60,749 nucleotides of DNA from Prevotellaceae bacterium (lineage in GTDB: Bacteria > Bacteroidota > Bacteroidia > Bacteroidales > Bacteroidaceae): the NCBI GenBank assembly GCA_029226205.1, contig JAQXXT010000074.1:1-60749 (forward strand). The letters are read 5' to 3'. A program made the translations under genes and the position numbers. Below, in pieces: positions 50,877 through 59,283 of the stretch. Position 1 is the first letter of the stretch. Each line of letters begins with the position of its first letter. Under the pieces are notes generated by a model. It was not told the origin of the DNA and did no database searches. It was given only the letters and a program-made list of their open reading frames with translations.

Positions 50877-51887
50877 TTAGCAATGGAAAAACTCATCACT
50901 CTTCTTGTTGCGGCCTAAGAGTCCTCTGAGACGGAAATAGATTTCCTCCTCCCAACGGAACAAGGAGAAATGTCGGAAAGGAATATATCCGAGTTTATAA
51001 CGATAAATAGTGGGCAGACGATGGCATTCTATCGTCTGCTCATATTTTTTTATCATCTTTAGACCATACGCGTTATCCTCAGTGGTCATCTCCCGGCGGT
51101 GCATGAAATAGAAATAGTACAGATCTACGATGCGCAGCCATCTCACTTCCTCAAAACGGTTAAGGAGTTCTTGCGGCTGATGGAGAGCTAAGAGCTGTTG
51201 CTTCATGCTCCATTGAGCCGTAAGCAGGTCATACTGTCGGATGGAGATCTGGTGGATGACGGAGTCGCCATGCTGACGGTAGAAGTATTTCCCTTTGCAG
51301 CAACGTACCTCACGGGAGAAGAGATAATGGAATCGCGTCGTATTGTCATCACTGTAGAAACGGGCACTCTCGTCGTAAGGGAAACGGCGATGTAAGTCTG
51401 TCCGAATGGCATAGACGCCATGAATCTGCCAGCCGAGGAGGGTCTTGGCGAAGGCGTCCTGTCCCGAGAGACAGTCGAAAGGCTCCATGGGGAACTTTTT
51501 CTCGTGTCCGTCGGCGAAATGATAGATGCAGTCAAAGAGGACACAATCGGTCTGTGGATTCTGTTGGAATACCTGCCAGGCTTGTTCCAGCGCGTCTTCG
51601 GCCAGCCAGTCATCACTGTCACAGAAACAGGTATATTCCCCACAGGCCCTTTGTAGTCCGATATTCCTTGCGTGGGCTTGTCCACCATTTTCTTGGAGAG
51701 AGAGCACTTCCACACGGTTGTCCCGCCGTTGATATTCCCGCAGTATGTCGAGGGAGTGGTCGGTGGAAGCGTCGTCAATACACACGATCTGTATATCCCT
51801 CAACGTCTGATGGATGAGGGAGTCGAGGCAGACACGCAGATATTGCTCTGCGTTATAGACGGCAACGAGGATTGTGAATTTCGTCAT
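50877..51887 (-). CDS. Family 2 glycosyltransferase
   Basis: It transfers a sugar from a nucleotide donor, probably to a cell-surface glycan. The 336-residue protein has a GT-A fold: FTILVAVYNAEQYLRVCLDSL, IVCIDDASTDHSLDIL, NGGQAHARNIGLQ, and the metal-binding FCDSDDW. ATG 51887 overlaps the TGA of the upstream gene (ATGA), so I prefer it to 51896. It is the last gene of a three-gene operon with a FemAB-like and an FdtA-like protein. Confidence 0.92.
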   Translation of the reverse strand: MTKFTILVAVYNAEQYLRVCLDSLIHQTLRDIQIVCIDDASTDHSLDILREYQRRDNRVEVLSLQENGGQAHARNIGLQRACGEYTCFCDSDDWLAEDALEQAWQVFQQNPQTDCVLFDCIYHFADGHEKKFPMEPFDCLSGQDAFAKTLLGWQIHGVYAIRTDLHRRFPYDESARFYSDDNTTRFHYLFSREVRCCKGKYFYRQHGDSVIHQISIRQYDLLTAQWSMKQQLLALHQPQELLNRFEEVRWLRIVDLYYFYFMHRREMTTEDNAYGLKMIKKYEQTIECHRLPTIYRYKLGYIPFRHFSLFRWEEEIYFRLRGLLGRNKKSDEFFHC

Positions 51888-52822
51888 AGTTCCCATTCGT
51901 ATGTGTCATAGACGACGCCACGGCCTCCGAAGCCTTCCTTCTGGAAGATCAGACTTTGATTGAGATAATGGCCGTGGTCTTCGGTTGATTTACCAAAGTC
52001 GAAAATCGTGCGGTCTTGATATTCCTCATGGAGAACCTTGTCGAAGATCAGATCCAACGCTCCGAGGGCCTTGCCTTCCGGTGTGGCAGAAATATATTGG
52101 GTATGGATGACGCGACCGGTGTCGTAGATCAGCGTCCCTCCTAAGGCTGTATCTCCTTGATACGCCATGAAGAGTCTGATCTGTTTGGGGAAGCGACTTT
52201 TCAACAACTGCAGTTCCGCGCAGGTGTGTACCGGATGCGTGTGATATCTTGCGGAGAGATTATTGTCGAGGATCGTCCAGAAGGTCTCGAGGTCATCACT
52301 TTCCTTTACGGTCAATCCCGCATGCCGGGCTTTTCGGAGGCCGGACTTACGGGATTCCTGGAAAGGCAGTTGATGTTGAAGGAAGATAGTGGAAGAGATC
52401 TCGCGCGTGATGAGACGGGCTTGGCAGACTTCCGTCAGCGCATAGAGGTCTTCCTCTGCCGGAATACGATGATAGATCCACGGAAGGGCCTTATAGACCA
52501 CGCGGGTGATGCCTTCACTGCGAAGATGGTCGTTGAGTTCCTGGAAGAGTATGATGATTTTTTCAATGGTAGCATGTTTGTCGGTGATGAGGCCGCCATA
52601 GGTCAGTCCTTGGTGGGAATAGAGAACACTATCCTTGATGTTCGCGGGAAGCAGGGCAAACACATGATCATGGTAAAGGATCACCATGCTGTGGTCGTGG
52701 AAACGGTCGGCATGATAGTCCATATAGTTACGGTTAAAAAGGAAGGTCCCGTTCTTTGCTTTCTCGAGAAATTGATTCCAGAGATTCTTGTCGGAAGGGC
52801 TGTATCGCTTGATTTCAAACAT
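51884..52822 (-). CDS. FemAB-like GNAT acyltransferase
   Basis: A 312-residue protein resembling the FemAB/BioF2-like group of GNAT enzymes, which transfer acyl or aminoacyl groups onto envelope glycans. The opening WNQFLEKAKNGTFLFNRNYMDYHADRFHDHSMVI and the GGTLIYDTGRVIHTQYISATPEGKALGALDLIFDKVL part are typical. Its start overlaps the fdtA-like gene by 8 bp. In context it may acylate the amino group of a sugar formed through the FdtA-like step. Confidence 0.84.
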   Translation of the reverse strand: MFEIKRYSPSDKNLWNQFLEKAKNGTFLFNRNYMDYHADRFHDHSMVILYHDHVFALLPANIKDSVLYSHQGLTYGGLITDKHATIEKIIILFQELNDHLRSEGITRVVYKALPWIYHRIPAEEDLYALTEVCQARLITREISSTIFLQHQLPFQESRKSGLRKARHAGLTVKESDDLETFWTILDNNLSARYHTHPVHTCAELQLLKSRFPKQIRLFMAYQGDTALGGTLIYDTGRVIHTQYISATPEGKALGALDLIFDKVLHEEYQDRTIFDFGKSTEDHGHYLNQSLIFQKEGFGGRGVVYDTYEWEL

Positions 52823-53222
52823 GCTTGTATTTTAAGAATTCCTGATAGTCATAGATATAGTCTTTCTCGTCGTAGGGATCTTCGGCGAGGACGAGGCAGA
52901 CGGCACCGGAGGAGAAATCCTCCAGCGTTCGCCAGATACCTGTATCGACGAACAGCGCTTTGTTGGGGTGGTTGAGCATAAAGCTCTGCTTCGCCTTTCC
53001 GTCATCGAGTGTCACGGTAAAAGAGCCGGAAGCGGCAATGATCATCTCCCTGCAATGGATATGGGCATGACCGCCACGACGGGCGCCGCCGGGGATATCA
53101 TAAGTCCAATAGACTCTGCTGATCTCGAAGGGCACGTCCTTGAGTTGTTCGGCCACCGTGAGGTTTCCTCGTCGGTCCGTGATTTTCTGCAGTTGGATAA
53201 TCTTTCCAAGTTGTTTTTCCAT
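52815..53222 (-). CDS. FdtA/QdtA-like sugar 3,4-ketoisomerase
   Basis: It converts dTDP-4-keto-6-deoxyglucose to the 3-keto form on the way to 3-amino-3,6-dideoxyhexoses. The 135-residue cupin has the catalytic histidine pair H52/H54 in GARRGGHAHIHCREM and the GIWRTLEDFSSGAVCLVLAEDPYDEKDYI end. No aminotransferase (FdtB-type) is present, so the pathway is incomplete here and must draw on genes elsewhere. Confidence 0.88.
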   Translation of the reverse strand: MEKQLGKIIQLQKITDRRGNLTVAEQLKDVPFEISRVYWTYDIPGGARRGGHAHIHCREMIIAASGSFTVTLDDGKAKQSFMLNHPNKALFVDTGIWRTLEDFSSGAVCLVLAEDPYDEKDYIYDYQEFLKYKHV

Positions 53223-53246
53223 TATTCTTAGAAATCGTATTTGTAT

Positions 53247-53278
53247 TTTGGTATTGTATTGATTTTTTCTTATCTTTG
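53247..53278 (+). promoter_or_regulatory. Promoter of the RAYT gene
   Basis: TTTG at 53247-53250 and TATCTTTG at 53271-53278, spacer exactly 20 bp, 20 bp before the start codon. It is a full-strength consensus promoter, so the transposase gene is probably expressed. Confidence 0.75.
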
Positions 53279-53298
53279 TGTTGTAAAAGCCTAAGCCT

Positions 53299-54420
53299 AT
53301 GGAAGAGAAATCTATTTTACCTACTCCTCTCCATCATGCCATTGACAGTTCAATGAAGCGGCGGAAGAGTGGTCGTGACTATCGGCAGCGTGGATGGTAT
53401 ATGATCACACTGGTAGTCAAAGGACGTCGACCGTTGTTGGGAAACGTCATTGGAGATCCTGCTGTCCAATACGGAGAACCAGAATATCCCCGTCTTTCTC
53501 CTTCTCCCTTAGGGGAGGCGGTGCAGGAACAGATTCTGGGGTTACCGTCTTTCTATCCTCAAGTCAGCATAGAGGGCTTTCAACTCATGCCTGACCATCT
53601 CCATCTGCTCCTCTCTGTCAAAGAAGAAATGCCGAAGCCATTGGGCTTGGTTATCCGTGGCTTCGTGCAAGGCTGCAACAAAGCGTACCGGCGGCTCGTA
53701 GAGCCGCTAGCAGGTACTGAGGGCGGCGCGTCAGCGTCCGCCTCGCCGTCGGGTGGCTCGGCTGCCTCGTTTCATGGCCTGCCGTTGCGTGCTTGCGCTT
53801 TGCAAGCGCAAGGTGCCTCGTTGGCCCCTCAGCGTCGCCCCGAAGGGCAGCGCCTGCGCTATGAAGGCGGCCTGCTCTTTGAGCATGGCTTCAACGACAG
53901 GATCCTCACGCATCGCGGCCAGCTGAGAATCTGGCGGCATTATCTCGCCGATAATCCCCGGCGGCTGCTCATGAAGCGCTGCCATCCCGACCTTTTCCGC
54001 ATTCAGCGGAACCTGGAGGCGGCGGGGATGACCTTCTCTGCCATTGGCAACCGGTTCCTCCTGGATCGGCCTCTGTTGCAGGTCCAGTGCTCACGGAGCC
54101 TTACGGCAGAGCAGATAGAGGCACAGAAGCGGAAGGCGCTGGCAGCCTATGCCGAGGGTGTCGTCTTGATCTCTCCCACTATCTCTCCTGGTGAGCGGGC
54201 GATCATGCGGGCGGCTTTTGAGGCCGGGGCGGCGGAGATCGTACTGTTGGAGAACGGCTTCACCGATCTGGCGAAGCCGGGAGGGGCTCGCTTCGACGCC
54301 TGCTCGCGGGGGCAGCTGCTCCTGCTTGCTCCGTGGGAGCATCACAACGACCGGCGTGTGATTCAGCGCGGGCAGTGCCTGCAGCTCAACGAGATGGCGC
54401 GACGGCTCTGCGAGCGGTAG
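53299..54420 (+). CDS. REP-associated tyrosine transposase (RAYT) with extra C-terminal domain
   Basis: A Y1 HUH single-strand nuclease of the type that mobilises REP hairpins. The 373-residue protein has the HUH motif H100-L-H102 in MPDHLHLLL and the nucleophile position Tyr215 in WRHYLADNPRR, both intact. Between them, residues 137-190 form a low-complexity insert; 160-172 are encoded by a reverse family F repeat (53776-53813), in frame. Residues 240-373 form an additional domain (AIGNRFLLDRP; VLISPTISPGERAIMRAAF; ACSRGQLLLLAPW) that may be a DprA-like Rossmann fold. DNA from about 53700 on is GC-richer than neighbouring genes. It has its own consensus promoter. Confidence 0.9.
   Translation: MEEKSILPTPLHHAIDSSMKRRKSGRDYRQRGWYMITLVVKGRRPLLGNVIGDPAVQYGEPEYPRLSPSPLGEAVQEQILGLPSFYPQVSIEGFQLMPDHLHLLLSVKEEMPKPLGLVIRGFVQGCNKAYRRLVEPLAGTEGGASASASPSGGSAASFHGLPLRACALQAQGASLAPQRRPEGQRLRYEGGLLFEHGFNDRILTHRGQLRIWRHYLADNPRRLLMKRCHPDLFRIQRNLEAAGMTFSAIGNRFLLDRPLLQVQCSRSLTAEQIEAQKRKALAAYAEGVVLISPTISPGERAIMRAAFEAGAAEIVLLENGFTDLAKPGGARFDACSRGQLLLLAPWEHHNDRRVIQRGQCLQLNEMARRLCER
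53776..53813 (-). repeat. Family F REP inside the RAYT coding sequence
   Basis: The reverse of the element at 18048: hairpin CTTGCGCTT-TGC-AAGCGCAAG with the GGCCTGCCGTTGCGTG tail. It keeps the reading frame and adds about 13 residues between the two catalytic motifs. Confidence 0.92.
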
Positions 54421-54434
54421 GGGCAACGGCGCCT

Positions 54435-54472
54435 CCTTGCGCTTGCAAAGCGCAAGCACCCGACGGCAGGCC
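54435..54472 (+). repeat. Family F REP just downstream of the RAYT gene
   Basis: CCTTGCGCTTGCAAAGCGCA followed by AGCACCCGACGGCAGGCC, 14 bp after the stop codon and inverted relative to the copy inside the gene. Confidence 0.92.
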
Positions 54473-54479
54473 CGGAAAC

Positions 54480-54506
54480 AGCTCCCCGAGGCTAGCTCGG
54501 GGAGCT
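54480..54506. terminator. GC-rich hairpin between the RAYT and purT genes
   Basis: AGCTCCCCGAG-GCTAG-CTCGGGGAGCT is a perfect 11-bp stem between two convergent genes. It lacks a T run, so its role as a terminator is uncertain. Confidence 0.55.
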
Positions 54507-54569
54507 GGCGCTCTGTCGGCGGGTCTCTCTGCCGGCGGGGGGCTTTCTGCTGACAGCTCCCGCTTAGCT

Positions 54570-55751
54570 TTACTTCTTCATATACGGGTCGGTGCCGAGG
54601 ACGGTCTGGGCGAGGCGCTTGGTCTTGTCACGCAGGGCGTTGATGTCGCTGCCGACCTTGTCGTAGCAGAGGACGACACCCATGCGACGGCCCTTGTGGG
54701 CGACGGGCTTGCCGAAGATGCGGACACGGGCATGATCTTCCTTGCAGACATCCATGAGGTTGTAGTCGAGGGGCTCCGTAGACTCTTTCGGTGAGAGGAC
54801 GACGGCGGAGGCACCGTTATGCTCGAGATGGATGGCGGGGATCGGCAGTCCCATGATAGCGCGGAAATGGAGTTCGAACTCGCTGAGGTTCGTACAGTGA
54901 CTCAGCGTCACCATTCCCGTATCGTGCGGACGGGGAGAGAGCTCTGAGAAGATCACTTCGCCCTTCTTCGTCAGGAAGAACTCCACGCCCCAGATGCCGT
55001 AGCCTGTCAGCGCCTTTGTTACTTCGTCGGCCATGTGTTCAGCCTGTTTCAAGGCTTCATCACTGATCTGGTAAGGCATCCAGCTCTCACGGTAGTCACC
55101 GCCTTTCTGAACGTGACCGATAGGCGGACAGAAGAGGGTAGGGCCGTTCTTCTGTGTCACGGTGAGGAGCGTGAACTCAGACTCGAAGTCGATGAACTCT
55201 TCGATGATGACTTCCTTCACGTCACCACGACCTTCCTCCATCGCGTCGCGGAACGCCTCTTTCAGTTCGTCATCATTGTGGACATAGCTCTGTCCGTGGC
55301 CACTGGAAGACATCAGCGGTTTGACAACACAAGGGAAGCCGATCTCATCGGCAGCCTTCTTAAACTCATCAAAGGTCTTGGCATAGAAATACTTCGCGGT
55401 ACGCAGGCCGAGCTCTTTGGCAGCGAGGTCACGGATAGCGCGGCGGTTCATCGTGTAGTTGACGGCGCGGGCCGACGGCACAACCTGAATGCCCTCTTTC
55501 TCGAAGTCGAAGAGGCGCTCGGTGCGGATAGCCTCTATCTCCGGCACGATGAGGTCAGGTTGATGCTTACGTACTACTTCTGCGAGCTTGTCACCATCGA
55601 GCATGCTGAATACCTCATGCTCATCGGCGACCTGCATAGCCGGTGCGTTGTCATACTTGTCGCAGGCGATGACATACTGTCCGGCACGCTTAGCGGCGAT
55701 CGTGAACTCTTTGCCCAGTTCTCCTGAGCCTAACAATAAGATTTTCTTCAT
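54570..55751 (-). CDS. purT: Formate-dependent GAR transformylase
   Basis: It formylates glycinamide ribonucleotide with formate and ATP in purine synthesis, sparing folate. The 393-residue ATP-grasp protein has [58 protein letters not shown], and [15 protein letters not shown] (metal-binding end). It is full length. It overlaps the cytidylate-kinase-like gene by 4 bp (ATGA), last of a three-gene operon with the MATE exporter. Confidence 0.96.
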   Translation of the reverse strand: MKKILLLGSGELGKEFTIAAKRAGQYVIACDKYDNAPAMQVADEHEVFSMLDGDKLAEVVRKHQPDLIVPEIEAIRTERLFDFEKEGIQVVPSARAVNYTMNRRAIRDLAAKELGLRTAKYFYAKTFDEFKKAADEIGFPCVVKPLMSSSGHGQSYVHNDDELKEAFRDAMEEGRGDVKEVIIEEFIDFESEFTLLTVTQKNGPTLFCPPIGHVQKGGDYRESWMPYQISDEALKQAEHMADEVTKALTGYGIWGVEFFLTKKGEVIFSELSPRPHDTGMVTLSHCTNLSEFELHFRAIMGLPIPAIHLEHNGASAVVLSPKESTEPLDYNLMDVCKEDHARVRIFGKPVAHKGRRMGVVLCYDKVGSDINALRDKTKRLAQTVLGTDPYMKK

Positions 55752-56392
55752 TTGTCTATGGTTAATCGTTTACGGATAAACTCAACGATGAAACGCTCCG
55801 TCTCCTCAATGCCAAGGAGCGAGGAGTTGATACACAGGTCATAGCTCTCGCTGTGTCCCCATGTCTTTCCCGTATAGTAATTATAATAGGTGGCGCGGAC
55901 CTCTTCCTTGTCGTGGATATATTTCCGTGCCGTCTTCCGGTCGAACTGATGGCGCTGACAGACCCGCTGGATGCGCTGGTCGAGATTAGCCGTGATGAAG
56001 ATGTCGACCTTTCGCTTACAGTCACGCAGAATATAGTCTGCCGTACGTCCCACGAAGACACAGTTGCCTTTCTTCGCGGCATCGAAGATGGCATCGCTCT
56101 GGAACTTATACAGACTCTCCTGGGAGAAGGTGTTGTCGTAGAACGTGCTGCCGCCGCCGGTGAAAGGGAGATGGAACTGGAAGATTGACTTCAGGAAGCC
56201 TTTCTGTTCATCGTTCTGTTCGAAGAATTTCTCACAGAACCCACTCTCCTTGGCGGCGAGGTTGAGAATCTCCTTATCGTAGAACGCACAGTGGAATTCC
56301 TCGGCGAGCATCTTGGCGATGACTCTGCCGCCGGAACCGATTTGCCGGCCCACGGTGATGATGATGGGTTCGTTGTTATTTTGTTGTTCCAT
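55748..56392 (-). CDS. Cytidylate kinase-like family protein
   Basis: A 214-residue P-loop protein of the cytidylate_kin2 type, opening [21 protein letters not shown] (G-rich loop) and continuing [26 protein letters not shown] and [20 protein letters not shown]. The substrate of this family is not settled; it is distinct from the Cmk at 15554. It overlaps purT by 4 bp and the MATE gene by 17 bp. Confidence 0.9.
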   Translation of the reverse strand: MEQQNNNEPIIITVGRQIGSGGRVIAKMLAEEFHCAFYDKEILNLAAKESGFCEKFFEQNDEQKGFLKSIFQFHLPFTGGGSTFYDNTFSQESLYKFQSDAIFDAAKKGNCVFVGRTADYILRDCKRKVDIFITANLDQRIQRVCQRHQFDRKTARKYIHDKEEVRATYYNYYTGKTWGHSESYDLCINSSLLGIEETERFIVEFIRKRLTIDK

Positions 56393-57755
56393 AGTTATTT
56401 TGATTGGATAATTGACGTTTAAATTTTCTCATATATACCGTAGCCACGATGAAGGCGATGACAGCTGCCGACCCGTCGGAGGTGGGGATGGCCGCCCATA
56501 CACCATTCAACTGCCAGAACAGCGGGAAGATGATGAGCAGTGGGATGAGGATGATCAACTGTCGGGAAAGGGAGAGGAAGATGCTGATCTTCACCTTCCC
56601 GATGCACTGGAAGAAGCTCGTCGTCACCATCTGGAAGCCGATGATGGGGAACATGAGCATGTCGCAGCGGATGGCCAGGATACACATGTCAAGCAACGTG
56701 TTGTCTGTCGTGAACAGTCGTGCGATCTGCCGCGGGAAGAGCATAGCCGGGATCCAGCCGGCAGTCATGATAATCGTGCCGACGGTGATGGCGATATGAT
56801 AGACACGCAACAAGCGGTCGAGTTTCTGAGCGCCGTAGTTATATCCTGCAATAGGCTGCATACCTTGGTTCAGACCAATCATGAACATCACGAAGACCGT
56901 GGCATACGAGTTTGAGATACCGAAGGAGGCCACTGCCATGTCACCGCCGTAGCGAACGAACTGGTTATTGACGAGGATGACGACGAGACAGGAGCAGACA
57001 TTCATCAGGAAGGGTGAGATACCGATGGAGATGATGTTCTTCACGAGGAAACTCTTCAAACGGTAGATGCCTTTCTTCAGATGCAACAGTTGCCGCTTGT
57101 CGGAGAATAGCTTCATCTGATAGCATAACGCCAGCGACTGGGAGATGACAGTCGCCGTGGCGGCGCCGCGGATGCCCCAGTGGAGGAGGACGATGAAGAG
57201 ATAGTCGAGAGCGATGTTCATCATGACGGTGAAGATCGTGGCGTTCATGGCCTGCCGCGGCTTCGAGGCGGCACGGAGCACGGCATTCATACCGAAATAC
57301 ATGTGGGTCACGACATTACCGAGGAGGATGATCTGCATGAACTCCCGTGCGTAGGGCAGCGTGGCATCACTGGCTCCGAAGAAGCGGAGGATGGGGTTGA
57401 GGAAGAGAAAGCCCACGATGGAATAAGCAATACCGATGATGAGGTTCAGCGTGACGGTATTGCCGAGGATATTCTCCGCCGTGAGATAGTCTTTCTGCCC
57501 TAGCTTGACGGCGATGGCCGTAGACGCGCCGACACCGACGCCGGCACCGAAGGCAGCACCGAGGTTCATGAACGGGAAGGTGATGGCAAGGCCCGCGATG
57601 GCGTCAGCACCAACGTACTGTCCGATGAAGATACGGTCGATGATGTTGTACAAGGATGAAGCCACCATAGCGATGGTGGCAGGCAGGGCATATTGGTAGA
57701 GCAGACGGCCTACCGGCTTCGTTCCGAGTTCGAGAGTTGCTTTCTTGTTGTCCAT
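56376..57755 (-). CDS. MATE family multidrug/metabolite efflux transporter
   Basis: A 459-residue, 12-helix cation-coupled exporter. The N-terminal half begins PVGRLLYQYALPATIAMVASSLYNIIDRIFIGQYVG, and the second half MFMIGLNQGMQPIAGYNYGAQK, both MATE signatures. Start 57755 follows a TATCTTTG at 57770-57763 closely, so the leader may be very short. It heads the MATE-cmk-like-purT operon. Substrate unknown. Confidence 0.93.
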   Translation of the reverse strand: MDNKKATLELGTKPVGRLLYQYALPATIAMVASSLYNIIDRIFIGQYVGADAIAGLAITFPFMNLGAAFGAGVGVGASTAIAVKLGQKDYLTAENILGNTVTLNLIIGIAYSIVGFLFLNPILRFFGASDATLPYAREFMQIILLGNVVTHMYFGMNAVLRAASKPRQAMNATIFTVMMNIALDYLFIVLLHWGIRGAATATVISQSLALCYQMKLFSDKRQLLHLKKGIYRLKSFLVKNIISIGISPFLMNVCSCLVVILVNNQFVRYGGDMAVASFGISNSYATVFVMFMIGLNQGMQPIAGYNYGAQKLDRLLRVYHIAITVGTIIMTAGWIPAMLFPRQIARLFTTDNTLLDMCILAIRCDMLMFPIIGFQMVTTSFFQCIGKVKISIFLSLSRQLIILIPLLIIFPLFWQLNGVWAAIPTSDGSAAVIAFIVATVYMRKFKRQLSNQNNYGTTK

Positions 57756-57788
57756 ACGAGTGCAAAGATACAAAATATTTGGGATATA

Positions 57789-57820
57789 TTTGGTTGATTT
57801 AAAGAAAAACATTACTTTTG
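57789..57820 (+). promoter_or_regulatory. Promoter of the subtilase gene
   Basis: TTTG at 57789-57792 and TACTTTTG at 57813-57820, spacer exactly 20 bp, 30 bp before the ATG. Confidence 0.75.
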
Positions 57821-57849
57821 CAATTCAGTAACAAAACCAATACAATAAG

Positions 57850-59265
57850 ATGAAGAAATCACTTGCTATCCTGACAGTCCTTTTGATGGCTGTTGTCTGC
57901 TCTGCTGTTGCCAAGACGGAGGCAATCCAGCGCATCTCCTATCCGGGGGGAAAGTGTTTCTTCTACCGGCTGTATCTCCGTGACAAGAAAGGCTGTCCCT
58001 ATTCCCTCAATCAGGCTGACTCGTTCCTCTCCCGTCGTGCCCTGGAGCGCCGTCAGCGCCAGCATATCGCCGTCGACTCCACTGATCTGCCCGTATCGCC
58101 GCTCTATATGCGGATCGTGAAGGCCAAAGGACTGGAGATTATCGGCAAGAGCAAATGGAACAACACCCTTCTCATCCGTATCTCCTCAGAGAAACAACTC
58201 AAGAGTCTGGACGGCTTGGATTTCATCACGAAAAGGATGAAGGTCTTCACGGCGCCCGACTCCATCAATCACCGTACCCGTACGGTGGCCCGTAAGGAGT
58301 TCAGCAGTTGGAACCGCAGTGAGACGGAGGAATATGGCACGACCGCCCTGCAGACACGCCAGCTCAACGGCATGCCGCTCCATGCCGCCAACTATCGTGG
58401 CAAGGGCAAGCTCATCGCTGTCTTCGACGGTGGCTTCATGAATGTCGACCGTATCCCCGCCTTCCATAATGTCCGCTTCGCTGCCCCTCCGCGTGACTTC
58501 GTCGTTCCGCGGGCCAAGAATATATATCAGGAGATGGATCATGGTACGATGGTTCTCTCAACGCTCGCTGCCGATGAGCCCCATTATTTTATTGGAACGG
58601 CTCCCGACGCCGAATATGTCCTCGTGCGTTGTGAGGACGAGTATACGGAGAGTCGTGCCGAGGAGGATTACTGGGCGGAGGCTGCCGAATATGCTGACTC
58701 GCTCGGTGTGGATGTCATCAACAGTAGTCTTGGCTATCATGACTTCGACGATAAGAGCAGCAACTATCCCTATAGCGCGCAGGATGGTGAGACAGCACTC
58801 ATCTCCCGTACGGCATCGATGATTGCTCATAAGGGAATGATCCTCGTCAACAGTGCCGGCAATGACGGCATGGGCTCCTGGAAACGTATCAACTTCCCCG
58901 CTGACGCCAAGGATATTCTCACCGTTGGCGCCGTCGATGAGGATGGCGTCAACGCGCCGTTCTCTTCCGTAGGACCTACCGCTGACGGCCGTATCAAGCC
59001 CGACTGTATGGCCCTTGGCTCATCAACGAGCGTCATCTCCGGCCGCGGCTCGATCATCAACGACATGGGCACCTCGTTCTCCGCGCCCCTCGTGGCTGGT
59101 CTCGTGGCCTGTCTGTGGCAGGCGCTGCCCGATAAGAATGCCTTGCAGATCATGGACCTCGTGCGTCGCAGCAGCAGCCAGTTCAACACTCCCGATAATG
59201 TCTACGGCTATGGCATCCCTGACTTCTGGAAAGCGCTGAAACTGGGACGTGAGACGAAACAATAA
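57850..59265 (+). CDS. Secreted S8 (subtilisin-like) serine peptidase
   Basis: The 471-residue protease has a signal peptide (about 1-21), an N-terminal pro-region-like segment rich in basic residues (SLNQADSFLSRRALERRQRQ), and a complete catalytic set: D193 (IAVFDGG), H231 (MDHGTMV), S409 (GTSFSAPLVAG) and the oxyanion Asn in VNSAGNDG. There is no T9SS tail; the protein ends soon after the catalytic domain, so it is probably periplasmic or exported by another route. xseA follows after 18 bp. Confidence 0.94.
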   Translation: MKKSLAILTVLLMAVVCSAVAKTEAIQRISYPGGKCFFYRLYLRDKKGCPYSLNQADSFLSRRALERRQRQHIAVDSTDLPVSPLYMRIVKAKGLEIIGKSKWNNTLLIRISSEKQLKSLDGLDFITKRMKVFTAPDSINHRTRTVARKEFSSWNRSETEEYGTTALQTRQLNGMPLHAANYRGKGKLIAVFDGGFMNVDRIPAFHNVRFAAPPRDFVVPRAKNIYQEMDHGTMVLSTLAADEPHYFIGTAPDAEYVLVRCEDEYTESRAEEDYWAEAAEYADSLGVDVINSSLGYHDFDDKSSNYPYSAQDGETALISRTASMIAHKGMILVNSAGNDGMGSWKRINFPADAKDILTVGAVDEDGVNAPFSSVGPTADGRIKPDCMALGSSTSVISGRGSIINDMGTSFSAPLVAGLVACLWQALPDKNALQIMDLVRRSSSQFNTPDNVYGYGIPDFWKALKLGRETKQ

Positions 59266-59283
59266 CTCGAGTATCAACCATTC

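Noticed and set aside
53731..53985. Minus-strand ORF within the RAYT gene
   Set aside because: It covers the low-complexity insert and the REP; no promoter or domain.
53299..54420. Loss of catalytic tyrosine in the RAYT (GFND where a GYHD-like motif is expected)
   Set aside because: By analogy with IS200/IS605 TnpA the nucleophile lies in the later helix (Y..NP motif), and Tyr215 is present there.
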